DNA of 15,412 bases. Origin: an uncultured Prevotella sp. (GTDB taxonomy: Bacteria; Bacteroidota; Bacteroidia; Bacteroidales; Bacteroidaceae). The stretch spans positions 1-15,412 of the forward strand of contig CABQKA010000016.1 of NCBI GenBank assembly GCA_902464615.1, given 5' to 3'. Positions 7,266 to 14,200 of this stretch are shown here, one piece after another. Numbering within the stretch: position 1 is the first letter of the stretch; each line of letters starts with the position of its first letter. The translations under genes and the position numbers were made by a program. The notes beneath the pieces are model-generated. The model was not told the DNA's origin and ran no database searches. It saw only the letters and a list, made by a program, of their open reading frames with translations.

Positions 7266-7360
7266 TTGCCCCGCTTTGCCGCCTTTCCTGCGGGCGGGCG
7301 CGTCGCCTTGTCCCGCTTTGCCGCGTGCGCGTGCGCATATCCGCAGCGGCGGGCCTTATT

Positions 7361-7416
7361 CCCGTAGATGCGGGGCTAAGGCTCGTCGTCACGGGGCTTA
7401 GCCCCGTATCTACGGG
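7361..7416. repeat. Long inverted repeat, REP/MITE-like
   Basis: The 20-bp arms CCCGTAGATGCGGGGCTAAG (7361-7380) and 7397-7416 are complementary at 19 of 20 positions, and the exception is a G-T wobble. The loop is 16 nt. The right half also contains a self-complementary CGGGGCT-TAGCCCCG core. A second, shorter GC hairpin GCCGGCG/CGCCGGC (7423-7429 with 7434-7440) follows. There is no T-tract, so a standard terminator is unlikely. Palindromes built from TAGATnCGGGGC/GCCCCGnATCTA resemble dispersed extragenic repeats. Confidence 0.7.
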
Positions 7417-7480
7417 ACGGGGGCCGGCGGTCGCGCCGGCATTCCGCCCGGATTGCAACCCGGTTGCGCGTGGGGTTGCC

Positions 7481-7488
7481 TACCTTTG
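7481..7488 (+). promoter_or_regulatory. -7 box of the metal ATPase gene (decides its start)
   Basis: TACCTTTG, a perfect TAnnTTTG match, lies 27 bp before the ATG at 7515. Because it falls after the upstream in-frame TTG at 7464, that TTG cannot be the start of the main transcript's product. Confidence 0.65.
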
Positions 7489-7514
7489 CATCAGAAACAA
7501 AAGAAAGCAAAGAT

Positions 7515-9569
7515 ATGTGCGAGAGTTGTCACGGCAGTCCGCAAGGCGGCGCGGAGCTTCATTCCGGCGGGAGAGCGGTTTCCCATGCGTGCGCGTGTGG
7601 CGGGCATTGTTGCGGGCATGAGGCCCCTGCCTCTCCGCTGCGGCGCTATGCCGCCATAGCGTTTTCCGTGCTGATGCTGGTCGCCGGCATCGGGTGTGAG
7701 CATGTTTCCGGTGCTTGGTTTGCCGCGCCGCCGGTCAGGCTGTTATGGTATCTTGCGGCCTATTTCCCCGTAGCGTGGCCGGTCCTTCGCGGAGCAGTCC
7801 GCGAGACAGGCCGGGGCGAACTGTTCAACGAATTCACCCTCATGGCCGTGGCTACGGCCGGCGCATTTGCCATCGGCGAATATCCCGAGGCGGTGGCCGT
7901 CATGCTTTTCTACGCCGTGGGCGAGCATTTTCAGGACGTAGCCGTGGACCGGGCGCAAGCCGGCATCCGCGCCCTTGTCGACTTGCGGCCCGAGAGCGTC
8001 GTCCTCCTTGGGCCGGACGGCCACGGCGTCCGCTGCCGGCCCGAAGACGTGAAGCCCGGCGCAGAGATAGAGGTGCCGGTGGGCGGGCGTGTCCCTCTCG
8101 ACGGGGTGCTGCTGGGCGGCTGCGCCTCTTTCGACACCTCCGCGCTCACGGGCGAAAGCCTGCCGCGCGTCATCGCCGCCGGCAGCGAGGTGTCGGCCGG
8201 CATGGTGGTGGCCGACCGCGCGGTGCGCCTGCGTGTGGTACGCCCCTATGCCGACAGCGCTTTGGCCCGCATCATGAAACTCGTCGGCGAGGCTGCCGGG
8301 CGTAAGGCTCCGGCCGAACGGTTCATACGCCGCTTCGCACGCATCTATACGCCGGTCGTCATCGGGCTGGCCGTGCTGGTCGCCGTGTTGCCGCCGTTGC
8401 TCGGTCCCGCTTTGGGCTTCGGGCCGCAGCCGCTGCGCGAGTGGGTCTACCGCGCGCTCGTTTTTCTGGTCGTCTCTTGCCCGTGCGCCCTCGTGGTCAG
8501 CATCCCTTTGGCCTATTTCAGCGGCATAGGCCTTGCATCGCGCGCCGGTGTCCTTTTCAAGGGCGGCGGCGTGCTCGACACCCTGACCGGCGTCAATACT
8601 TTGGTCTACGACAAGACCGGGACACTCACCCGTGGAGAGTTCTCCGTCAGCGCCGTCGAACCGGCCGTCGGCTGGTCGGCCGACCGGCTTTTGACTCTCG
8701 TGGCGGCGGCCGAGCGCCACAGCACGCATCCGTTGGCCCGCGCCGTTGCGTCGCAGGCTGCCCGCCTGGGGCTGGCCATACCCGCTGCGCAACGGGTTGA
8801 AGAAAAAGCCGGCCGCGGACTGTGTGCCCAAGTGGACGGACACACGGTGCTGGCAGGCAACCGCCGGTTGCTGGAAGAAAACGGCGTGGCCTTGCCTCCG
8901 GCCGCCGGGGCAGAGGCGGAAGCGGAAGGCATTTGTTGTGCGGTAGACGGAAAATATGCCGGGAAAATCCGCCTGGCCGACACGCCACGCGCCGCTGCGG
9001 CGGACGCGGTGGCCGCCCTGTGGCGCCTCGGCGTGCGCCGGCAGGCTATCCTTTCCGGCGACGCCCTGCCAGCGGTGCGCCGCGTGGCTGCCGACGTCGG
9101 CATAGAGGAGTGTCACGGCGGCCTCTTGCCAGCCGAGAAAGTGGAGCGTTTGCGCAGCATTATCGAGACTCCGGGCAGCGTGGTAGCTTACGTCGGCGAC
9201 GGCATCAACGACGCACCCGCCTTGGCTTTGGCCCATGTCGGCATCGCCATGGGCGGCGCCGGGAGCGACGCCGCCGTGGAGACGGCCGACGTCATCATCC
9301 AGGGAGACCGCCTTGACCGCTTGCCCCTGGCGCTCCGTCTGGCCCGCCGCACGCGGCGTCTGGTCCGCTACAACGTTGCGCTTGCACTGGGCGCCAAGGC
9401 GGCAGTGCTCCTGCTCGACATTTTCGGCTACGCTCCACTGTGGCTGGCCGTGCTGGCCGATACCGGCATAGCGCTGCTCTGCGTGGCCAATGTGTTTCTG
9501 TTTCCCCGTCTGTTTCCCTTACGCCCGGCGGCACAGGCGAAGTCCGGCCCGGAGAACCGTCGGACCTGA
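7515..9569 (+). CDS. P1B-type ATPase exporting Zn/Cd/Pb, Cys/His-rich N-terminus
   Basis: 684 aa from the ATG at 7515, preferred over an in-frame TTG at 7464 that lies upstream of the promoter box. It pumps heavy-metal cations out of the cytoplasm using ATP. Motifs in order: actuator TGES (212-215), the metal-site CPC in SCPCALV (322-324) within a transmembrane helix, phosphorylation motif DKTGT (D366), HP dipeptide (405-406) and GDGINDAP (561-568). K628 and DTG (D649) in the last two membrane helices fit the zinc/cadmium/lead subgroup (P1B-2, ZntA-like). In place of a folded HMA domain with GMxCxxC, the N-terminus is about 35 residues with C2, C5, H6, H16, H24, C26, C28, H31, C32, C33 and H35. 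A Fur-family gene follows 83 bp downstream on the same strand. Confidence 0.95.
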   Translation: MCESCHGSPQGGAELHSGGRAVSHACACGGHCCGHEAPASPLRRYAAIAFSVLMLVAGIGCEHVSGAWFAAPPVRLLWYLAAYFPVAWPVLRGAVRETGRGELFNEFTLMAVATAGAFAIGEYPEAVAVMLFYAVGEHFQDVAVDRAQAGIRALVDLRPESVVLLGPDGHGVRCRPEDVKPGAEIEVPVGGRVPLDGVLLGGCASFDTSALTGESLPRVIAAGSEVSAGMVVADRAVRLRVVRPYADSALARIMKLVGEAAGRKAPAERFIRRFARIYTPVVIGLAVLVAVLPPLLGPALGFGPQPLREWVYRALVFLVVSCPCALVVSIPLAYFSGIGLASRAGVLFKGGGVLDTLTGVNTLVYDKTGTLTRGEFSVSAVEPAVGWSADRLLTLVAAAERHSTHPLARAVASQAARLGLAIPAAQRVEEKAGRGLCAQVDGHTVLAGNRRLLEENGVALPPAAGAEAEAEGICCAVDGKYAGKIRLADTPRAAAADAVAALWRLGVRRQAILSGDALPAVRRVAADVGIEECHGGLLPAEKVERLRSIIETPGSVVAYVGDGINDAPALALAHVGIAMGGAGSDAAVETADVIIQGDRLDRLPLALRLARRTRRLVRYNVALALGAKAAVLLLDIFGYAPLWLAVLADTGIALLCVANVFLFPRLFPLRPAAQAKSGPENRRT

Positions 9570-9577
9570 ACCGCAAA

Positions 9578-9608
9578 AAATCCGTACCGGGAATCGGAAT
9601 GCGGATTT
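9578..9608 (+). terminator. Possible weak terminator after the ATPase gene
   Basis: AAATCCG/CGGATTT (9578-9584 with 9602-9608) forms a 7-bp stem with a 17-nt loop, preceded by an A run and followed by AT. It is not strong and lacks a clean T-tract. It lies 8 bp after the ATPase stop and just before the promoter of the Fur-family gene. Confidence 0.35.
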
Positions 9609-9613
9609 ATCCC

Positions 9614-9621
9614 TAACTTTG
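9614..9621 (+). promoter_or_regulatory. -7 box of the Fur-family gene
   Basis: TAACTTTG fits TAnnTTTG, 31 bp before the ATG. No clear -33 TTTG and no obvious Fur/Zur-type inverted repeat were found around it. Confidence 0.55.
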
Positions 9622-9652
9622 CACCCACTCCTATAAATATAACGCTAAGCCG

Positions 9653-10171
9653 ATGTCTGTCTCGCCAGCTTCAACCCAGGAAAACGCCGCGGCACTCGAA
9701 TCGCAACTGACCCATCGCGGCATTAAGCCGACCGCTCTGCGTGTCCTCATTCTCCGCACATTGCACGAACTCAACCGGGCCGCCTCGCTTACCGATATAG
9801 AGACGCGGCTGGTCACCGTAGACAAATCCACCATTTTCCGCACGCTCACCCTTTTTCTCGCCCATCACCTTGTACACGGCGTGGAGGACGGCAGCGGGCA
9901 AATGAAGTACGCCCTCTGTGCCGACGACTGCCGCTGCGGCGATGAGGAAGTCGACGCATGGTCCGACCTGCACGCGCATTTCTACTGCGAACGCTGTCAC
10001 CATACATATTGCCTGCGCGGTCTGCCCATACCCGCCGTCGCCCTGCCACACGGTTTCCAGCTCCACACCGCGATGTACGTACTGAAAGGATTGTGCCCGC
10101 AGTGTGCGGGGCGGCGTTTTCCGTCTGCGGGAAGTGGATTTCCGGAAACACAAAATAATGCGGAAAATTAA
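9653..10171 (+). CDS. Fur-family metalloregulator, possibly zinc-responsive
   Basis: 172 aa. A winged-helix N-terminal domain (about 15-90) contains THRGIKPTALRVLILRTLHE and the recognition helix VDKSTIFRTLTLFLAHHLVH. The dimer/metal domain follows: HAHFYCERCHHTYCL with C112 and C115, then KGLCPQC with C148 and C151, the two CxxC pairs of the structural zinc site. H107, H109 and acidic residues around 91-105 are candidates for the sensing site. Extra cysteines at 89, 93 and 95 (ALCADDCRC) are unusual. Fur-family proteins repress metal uptake or stress genes; the specific metal cannot be read from sequence. Its position right behind a zinc/cadmium-type exporter suggests zinc (Zur-like), but it has its own -7 box. 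The C-terminal 20 residues are low-complexity. Confidence 0.92.
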   Translation: MSVSPASTQENAAALESQLTHRGIKPTALRVLILRTLHELNRAASLTDIETRLVTVDKSTIFRTLTLFLAHHLVHGVEDGSGQMKYALCADDCRCGDEEVDAWSDLHAHFYCERCHHTYCLRGLPIPAVALPHGFQLHTAMYVLKGLCPQCAGRRFPSAGSGFPETQNNAEN

Positions 10172-10215
10172 AAAAATAAAACTCAGCGTGTGCTCTGCGA
10201 TAAATAATATTGCTT

Positions 10216-10223
10216 TACCTTTG
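10216..10223 (+). promoter_or_regulatory. -7 box of the split AraC gene (fixed promoter of the invertible locus)
   Basis: TACCTTTG, a perfect TAnnTTTG match, lies 26 bp before the ATG at 10250. A purine-rich stretch (AAAGGGAAAGA, 10230-10240) could serve as ribosome-binding site. The box lies outside the inverted repeats, so it stays in place while the downstream segment flips. No clear -33 box is visible. Confidence 0.6.
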
Positions 10224-10249
10224 CATCCAAAAGGGAAAGACAACCCTCT

Positions 10250-10384
10250 ATGAGATTGAAACAAAATGTCATCTATCAAAAGGTGTGCGAGAGTTTGGAG
10301 AAAGACCGCGTCTATCTCCGGCTAAGCCTCTCCTTGAGCGAACTCAGTGTAATAGTGGGGACCAATATTAGCCTCATGGACTGA
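10250..10384 (+). CDS. AraC-family regulator, N-terminal half (split by inversion)
   Basis: 44 codons in the present orientation. Residues 1-39 (YQKVCESLEKDRVYL, then LSLSELSVIVGTN) match the N-terminal start of small Bacteroidales AraC regulators, up to the turn of the first helix-turn-helix. After the 23-bp repeat (10345-10367) the frame adds only ISLMD and meets TGA at 10382. The missing remainder, in the same frame at the same repeat, is at 15354-15005 on the opposite strand. Inverting the segment would restore a 155-aa protein. The gene has its own promoter box at 10216 and an ATG with a plausible RBS. As it stands the product is probably inactive. A fixed pseudogene from an old inversion is the alternative. 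Confidence 0.85.
   Translation: MRLKQNVIYQKVCESLEKDRVYLRLSLSLSELSVIVGTNISLMD
10345..10367 (+). repeat. Left 23-bp inverted repeat (inversion site)
   Basis: A 23-bp sequence starting CAGTGTAATA and ending GGACCAATA. It is identical base for base to the reverse complement of 15355-15377. It encodes SVIVGTN of the AraC gene in both copies. Similarity stops abruptly on both flanks, as expected for a site-specific recombination site. Confidence 0.93.
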
Positions 10385-10492
10385 GGGAAGGCGATAAGCG
10401 TTTGTTACCTAATCCCTTGAACGCCGGAGTGCGGGCTGAAAGGGATGATCCCGGGACAAATCCGGGACAAAGAAGTGCGGGGATAATATTAT
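10385..10492 (+). other. Structured non-coding stretch in the OFF-state transcript
   Basis: After the truncated AraC frame no coding potential is seen. Stems are ATCCCTT/AAGGGAT (10412-10418 with 10440-10446) with a GC-rich inner part, and CCCGG/CCGGG (10450-10454 with 10462-10466). An 11-bp tandem repeat CCGGGACAAAT/CCGGGACAAAG spans 10451-10472. It lies between a promoter and a terminator, so it would be transcribed in this orientation. I match it to no known RNA family. Confidence 0.45.
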
Positions 10493-10535
10493 GGAAAGCG
10501 CGTCCGTAGCCGGGAAATCCGCGCTTTCCTTTGCT
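10493..10535 (+). terminator. + strand terminator inside the invertible segment
   Basis: A perfect 10-bp stem GGAAAGCGCG/CGCGCTTTCC (10493-10502 with 10520-10529), with an inner CCG/CGG, is followed by TTTGCTTT. It would stop transcription from the promoter at 10216 before it runs antisense into the surface-protein operon. Its - strand side lacks a T-tract, so it acts in one direction. Confidence 0.7.
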
Positions 10536-10610
10536 TTATCCATTTGATTATCAATACAAGACCGGAATGCTTAAAGGCCATGTGGCGTGTGACATTTTTG
10601 AGTCATAGAC

Positions 10611-10641
10611 AAAAAAGTCCGGCCGCAGGCATACGGCCGGA
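10611..10641 (-). terminator. Terminator of the surface-protein operon
   Basis: An 8-bp perfect stem TCCGGCCG/CGGCCGGA (10618-10625 with 10634-10641) has an 8-nt loop. On the - strand it is followed by C and six T (10616 down to 10611). It lies 27 bp after the stop of the 164-aa lipoprotein gene. Confidence 0.9.
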
Positions 10642-10667
10642 TTTTGGAATGTAGAATTGTGCGGGCA

Positions 10668-11162
10668 TCAGTTGCGCATGCGGTCGATGTCCTGGTCGGC
10701 TTCCTTAACAGTGAGATACCACTGCCCGTCTACCTTCACGGGATTGAACATGAAACCGATAGAGTTGGGGGTCGGGTCGCCGGCAGGCTTCTCGAAGAAC
10801 TCCACGCTGTATTTCACGTCGTTGAGCCCCTGGGTGGTGAACGTGTAATATACTAAGGAGTAGTTCACGACTGGGAAGAGCTTGAAGGTGCGGCGCAGCT
10901 CACGCTGTTTTTGCTCTGAAAGCGGCAGGACTGTGCGTGTGGAATCGTCGTAGAGGTGTAGCATAGCCAGCGCTTCGTCCGTGCGTCCGGCCTTGAGCGT
11001 TTCCATGCAACGGTCGCAGAGTGCAAGCATCTGCGTCGTGTCCTCTTTTGTCAGCGAAGAGCGGAACTCCGCACGCTCGTCGCGCGGTTGCTTCTTTCCG
11101 CAGGAAAAGAACACGAGGCTGCAGGCCAGGAGCAGTGGGAAAAGGATGGATATTCTTTTCAT
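10668..11162 (-). CDS. Small lipoprotein of unknown function
   Basis: 164 aa. The lipoprotein signal is residues 1-21 with lipobox FFSC (C21), followed by GKKQPRDE. The mature part begins with an alpha-helical stretch (about 35-95, with two cysteines in LCDRCMETLKAG) and continues into a beta-rich half (FPVVNYSLVYYTF, DVKYSVEFFEK, then FMFNPVKVDGQWYLTVKEADQDIDRM) reminiscent of NTF2-like or DUF4878-like fold lipoproteins. I do not recognise a specific family. It lies 105 bp behind the coiled-coil lipoprotein gene on the same strand, has a possible -7 box of its own, and ends at a strong terminator. It is inside the invertible segment, so its expression may follow the switch. Role is unknown. 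Confidence 0.8.
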   Translation of the reverse strand: MKRISILFPLLLACSLVFFSCGKKQPRDERAEFRSSLTKEDTTQMLALCDRCMETLKAGRTDEALAMLHLYDDSTRTVLPLSEQKQRELRRTFKLFPVVNYSLVYYTFTTQGLNDVKYSVEFFEKPAGDPTPNSIGFMFNPVKVDGQWYLTVKEADQDIDRMRN

Positions 11163-11179
11163 GTTGCAAGTGTTTAAGC

Positions 11180-11215
11180 AGAGCGTGTGTCTCCGCTACG
11201 GGGGACACACGCTCT
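11180..11215 (-). other. Strong intergenic hairpin before the small lipoprotein gene
   Basis: A 12-bp perfect stem AGAGCGTGTGTC/GACACACGCTCT (11180-11191 with 11204-11215) can be extended by three more pairs around a GCTACG loop. It lies between the 1239-aa and 164-aa genes. On the - strand no T-tract follows. It could be a partial terminator, an RNA-processing or stabilising stem, or the 5' end of a separate mRNA started at the -7 box at 11225-11232. Confidence 0.6.
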
Positions 11216-11224
11216 TTCTATGTT

Positions 11225-11232
11225 CAAAGATA
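11225..11232 (-). promoter_or_regulatory. Possible -7 box for the small lipoprotein gene
   Basis: TATCTTTG on the - strand matches TAnnTTTG, 62 bp before the start codon and downstream of the 1239-aa gene's stop. There is no -33 TTTG at the right spacing. Predicted start is near 11221, just before the strong hairpin. Confidence 0.45.
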
Positions 11233-11267
11233 AATGGTCAATTTACTTTGTTGCACTTTCCCGGCAA

Positions 11268-14200
11268 TTACTGCTGGTAGGTAGACTTGATAGGAATGTC
11301 GACGCTGGTCGTCAGCGTACCCCAATCGTAGGTCACCTTAATCGGCAAGCGGAGCACATTGCCTTCGCCGATCGGGTTACCATTGTTGTGGTAAGTGATC
11401 GTACCGAACATACGACGGATAGCAGACCATGTAGAGGCGTTGCCATGACGTGCGTTGTTGTAGTTCGGCAGCGTAGCGAACGAACCGTAGTGCGGCTCAA
11501 TCGACACTTCAGGAGCTACATTCTTCAGCAGACGGAAGCTGCCGTCGGCAGAGTTCATGTTGGTCATGATGTTGTCCACATCAACCGTCACGCTCTGGAT
11601 GCCGTAGAAGGCGTAGTACCAAACGTTGGTGTAACCTTCGTTCTTGAACTGCTGCGTGCGCCAGTCGCTGAAGTCGAGTACGTCGGCGAGGTTCAGCGTA
11701 GAGCCGTTGTCCTCAGCGTCGATGAAGGCGTTGTCGCCTGCGTTACCTACGACGTTGATCGGACGGAGCAGATATTCGGAGAACCACTTCGTGTCGTCGG
11801 TCAACGGCAGAACGACGTCGCAGTCGTTGAATACGTACATACCTACGTTCAGGAAGGCTTCGGGAGAGGTCTTCGGGAAGCTCGGATATTCGTTCACGAT
11901 TTGCTTCAGCACGGAAGAGTTGTTGTTCATCGTGATGACGCCCGTCACGGGGTCGATGGCAGCGATTTCCTGGCCGCCGCAGTAGAGCTTCGTGTTGGTG
12001 TAAACGCCCCGCGTAGCGTCGAGCGCGTACTTCTGCTCGTTCTCGGCCGTCGGTTCGTAAGCATTGCCGTTGAACTTGTCAATAGCAGATGCCTGCGGAA
12101 TGCCGTTGGCGTCGGTTGCCGTAAGCGTGTAGCTACCGAACTGGCTGGAACGGAAGTAGAAGCGGAGGTTGCCAGCATAAGCAGCGTACTCAGCCGGAAC
12201 GTTAATCTTGCTGCCTTCCCAGATCTGGTGAACATCGTTCTGCCACATCTTCGTATTTCCGCCATTCGTCGGCTCGAGCACGTTCATACCGGCCTTGTCA
12301 CCCGTAGGACCGTACTGCCAGTAGGTGAGAAGCTTCGTAGCGGTGATGCTACCGGCTGCGGCTTTCTCGTTGAAGGTAATCGTCAACGGGATGTACACCT
12401 TCGCCTTATTGGTGCTGACGTGGGCGGCCTTCGGTTGGTAAGCGATGTAAATCGTCTTCGTGTGGCCGACAAGTTCATAGATAGCCTGCTGGTCTGCATC
12501 AGACAGCGTCCACACGAACTTGGAAGTACGCGTCTGCTCGGTCTCCATATATTCCTCTACGTTTCCGGCAAATTCCGCAGGATTCAGTTCCTTGAACTGA
12601 GCACCATCCTTAGGTGTGCCTTCGCCTTCGTAAACGAACTGCTGGGCAAGGCGGTTTCCAGTCGTAGCGCCGGGTGCGAGCACGAGTTCGTACGTATCGT
12701 GGAACTGCTCGTTGCTCATGTTCAGCTTGCCTAATACCAGAGCGGATACCTGCGACCAGTTGATGGTGTAGTCCTTAGCGTTGCAAACGTCAACGTTTCC
12801 GCCGTCCGTTACAATCGGGTCAATCACCTTGTCATCGGTCTCTTCTACGACCTTGAACTTCAAGAAGCCATAGAGCACTACTTGGCCGGCGCCATCCACT
12901 ACGGTGACGCGTACCAACGGTTCGCGGCCGATGGAAGTGCGGTCTTGCGTGTCGGTCGTGTTGCCGCTTGCGTCTACGGCATGAGCAGTCAGCACGCCGT
13001 CTTCCAATTTGGCATATTTACTGTCGGAAGTTTCGTTGCCGTCTACAGAATAGTAAACCAAGTCGAACTTATAGCTCAAGCCATAGTGGGCTTCTTCGCC
13101 GTAAGCCCATGCGCCGTGGTCTACAGCCTTCTTGGTCTTCGTATCCCAAGCATAGTGAATCTGGAGATAATCCTTCAGATCTACGCCCTTAGCGTCGTCA
13201 AACTTCACGTTGAAGGCAGGAGCAGCTCCCATCACGTCTTCCAGGCTCTTATAAAGCTCAGGAGTCAGCTGCGTCGTAGTACCGGTACAAGCTACACCGC
13301 CGTGTGCATTGTTATTGAAGGCAATGGCTTCGGGGGTGATCTTCGTCGTGTACATCATGGCGTAGTCGGACGTGATGAGCGTATCGCCCTTCTCGCCGCG
13401 GCGAACCTTGGCCTGCAAAGCGAAGATAGGAGCATCGCCGCCTGCGTCGTTCATGCCTGCTGCTTCCACAGCACCGCCCTTTGCCGTCATGCCGACTGTC
13501 AGCATGCCGTTCTCCACTTTGTATTCTTTTACCTGAGGAGCAGCGGTGGATTCGTTGGCACGGGTGATGAACTCGGCATCGCGCGACACGAAAGAGAGAG
13601 CGTCTTCGTCAATCTGTGCCGACGACGGGTTCATGTGATACTGGAGGTAAACGACAGGGTCGTATTCCTTAGCCACCATCGGGCCGCCGGGCAGCACGTT
13701 GGCAGGGAACGAGCACTGGTGACCAGCTTCGTTGTCTACAGCCTGTGCGCTCACCCATGTGGTATAGGCATCGTAAGGCATGTAACCGTATTCCGTAGCC
13801 TCTACACCGTCTACGTACAGTTCGGGCTTGAAGACGAGCGAACGGAGTTCCTGGCCGATGAGCAGGTTCAGGATGTTGACTTCCAAGTTGAGCTGATCCT
13901 TCAGCATCAGAAGTTCAGCCTGTGTGCTTACCAATTCGTCCTGCAAGCGGGCAACGTCTGTCTGCAGATTCTGGATAGCCAGATCATGAGAAGCCTGGAT
14001 ATCTTCCACCTTCGTGGAAAGTTCGTCCACCTGGTCCTGCACTTTGCCTACTTCGTCCGAAATCAGTTTTTCGAGCTCGGTGCGCTGCGTGGTCAAAGCC
14101 TCCTGGAGCGCAGCCAAATCCTGCTGTGCCTTTTCGATGGCAGCCTTATTCTCTTCGTATTTGGCCTGTGCGTCCTGGCTCATGTTAGCCAAGTTCTGCT

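Noticed and set aside
7464..7514. N-terminal extension of the metal ATPase from a TTG codon.
   Set aside because: The -7 promoter box (7481-7488) lies inside this extension, and a normal ATG follows at 7515.
7743..9236. A 497-codon open frame on the - strand opposite the metal ATPase.
   Set aside because: Shadow of a GC-rich gene; the + strand frame contains every P-type ATPase motif.
10420..10500. Superficial likeness to a TPP riboswitch (GTGCGGGCTGAAAGGG and GGATAATATTATGG).
   Set aside because: The conserved CUGAUC and paired P2/P4 elements are absent, and the stretch follows a truncated AraC frame rather than preceding a thiamine gene.
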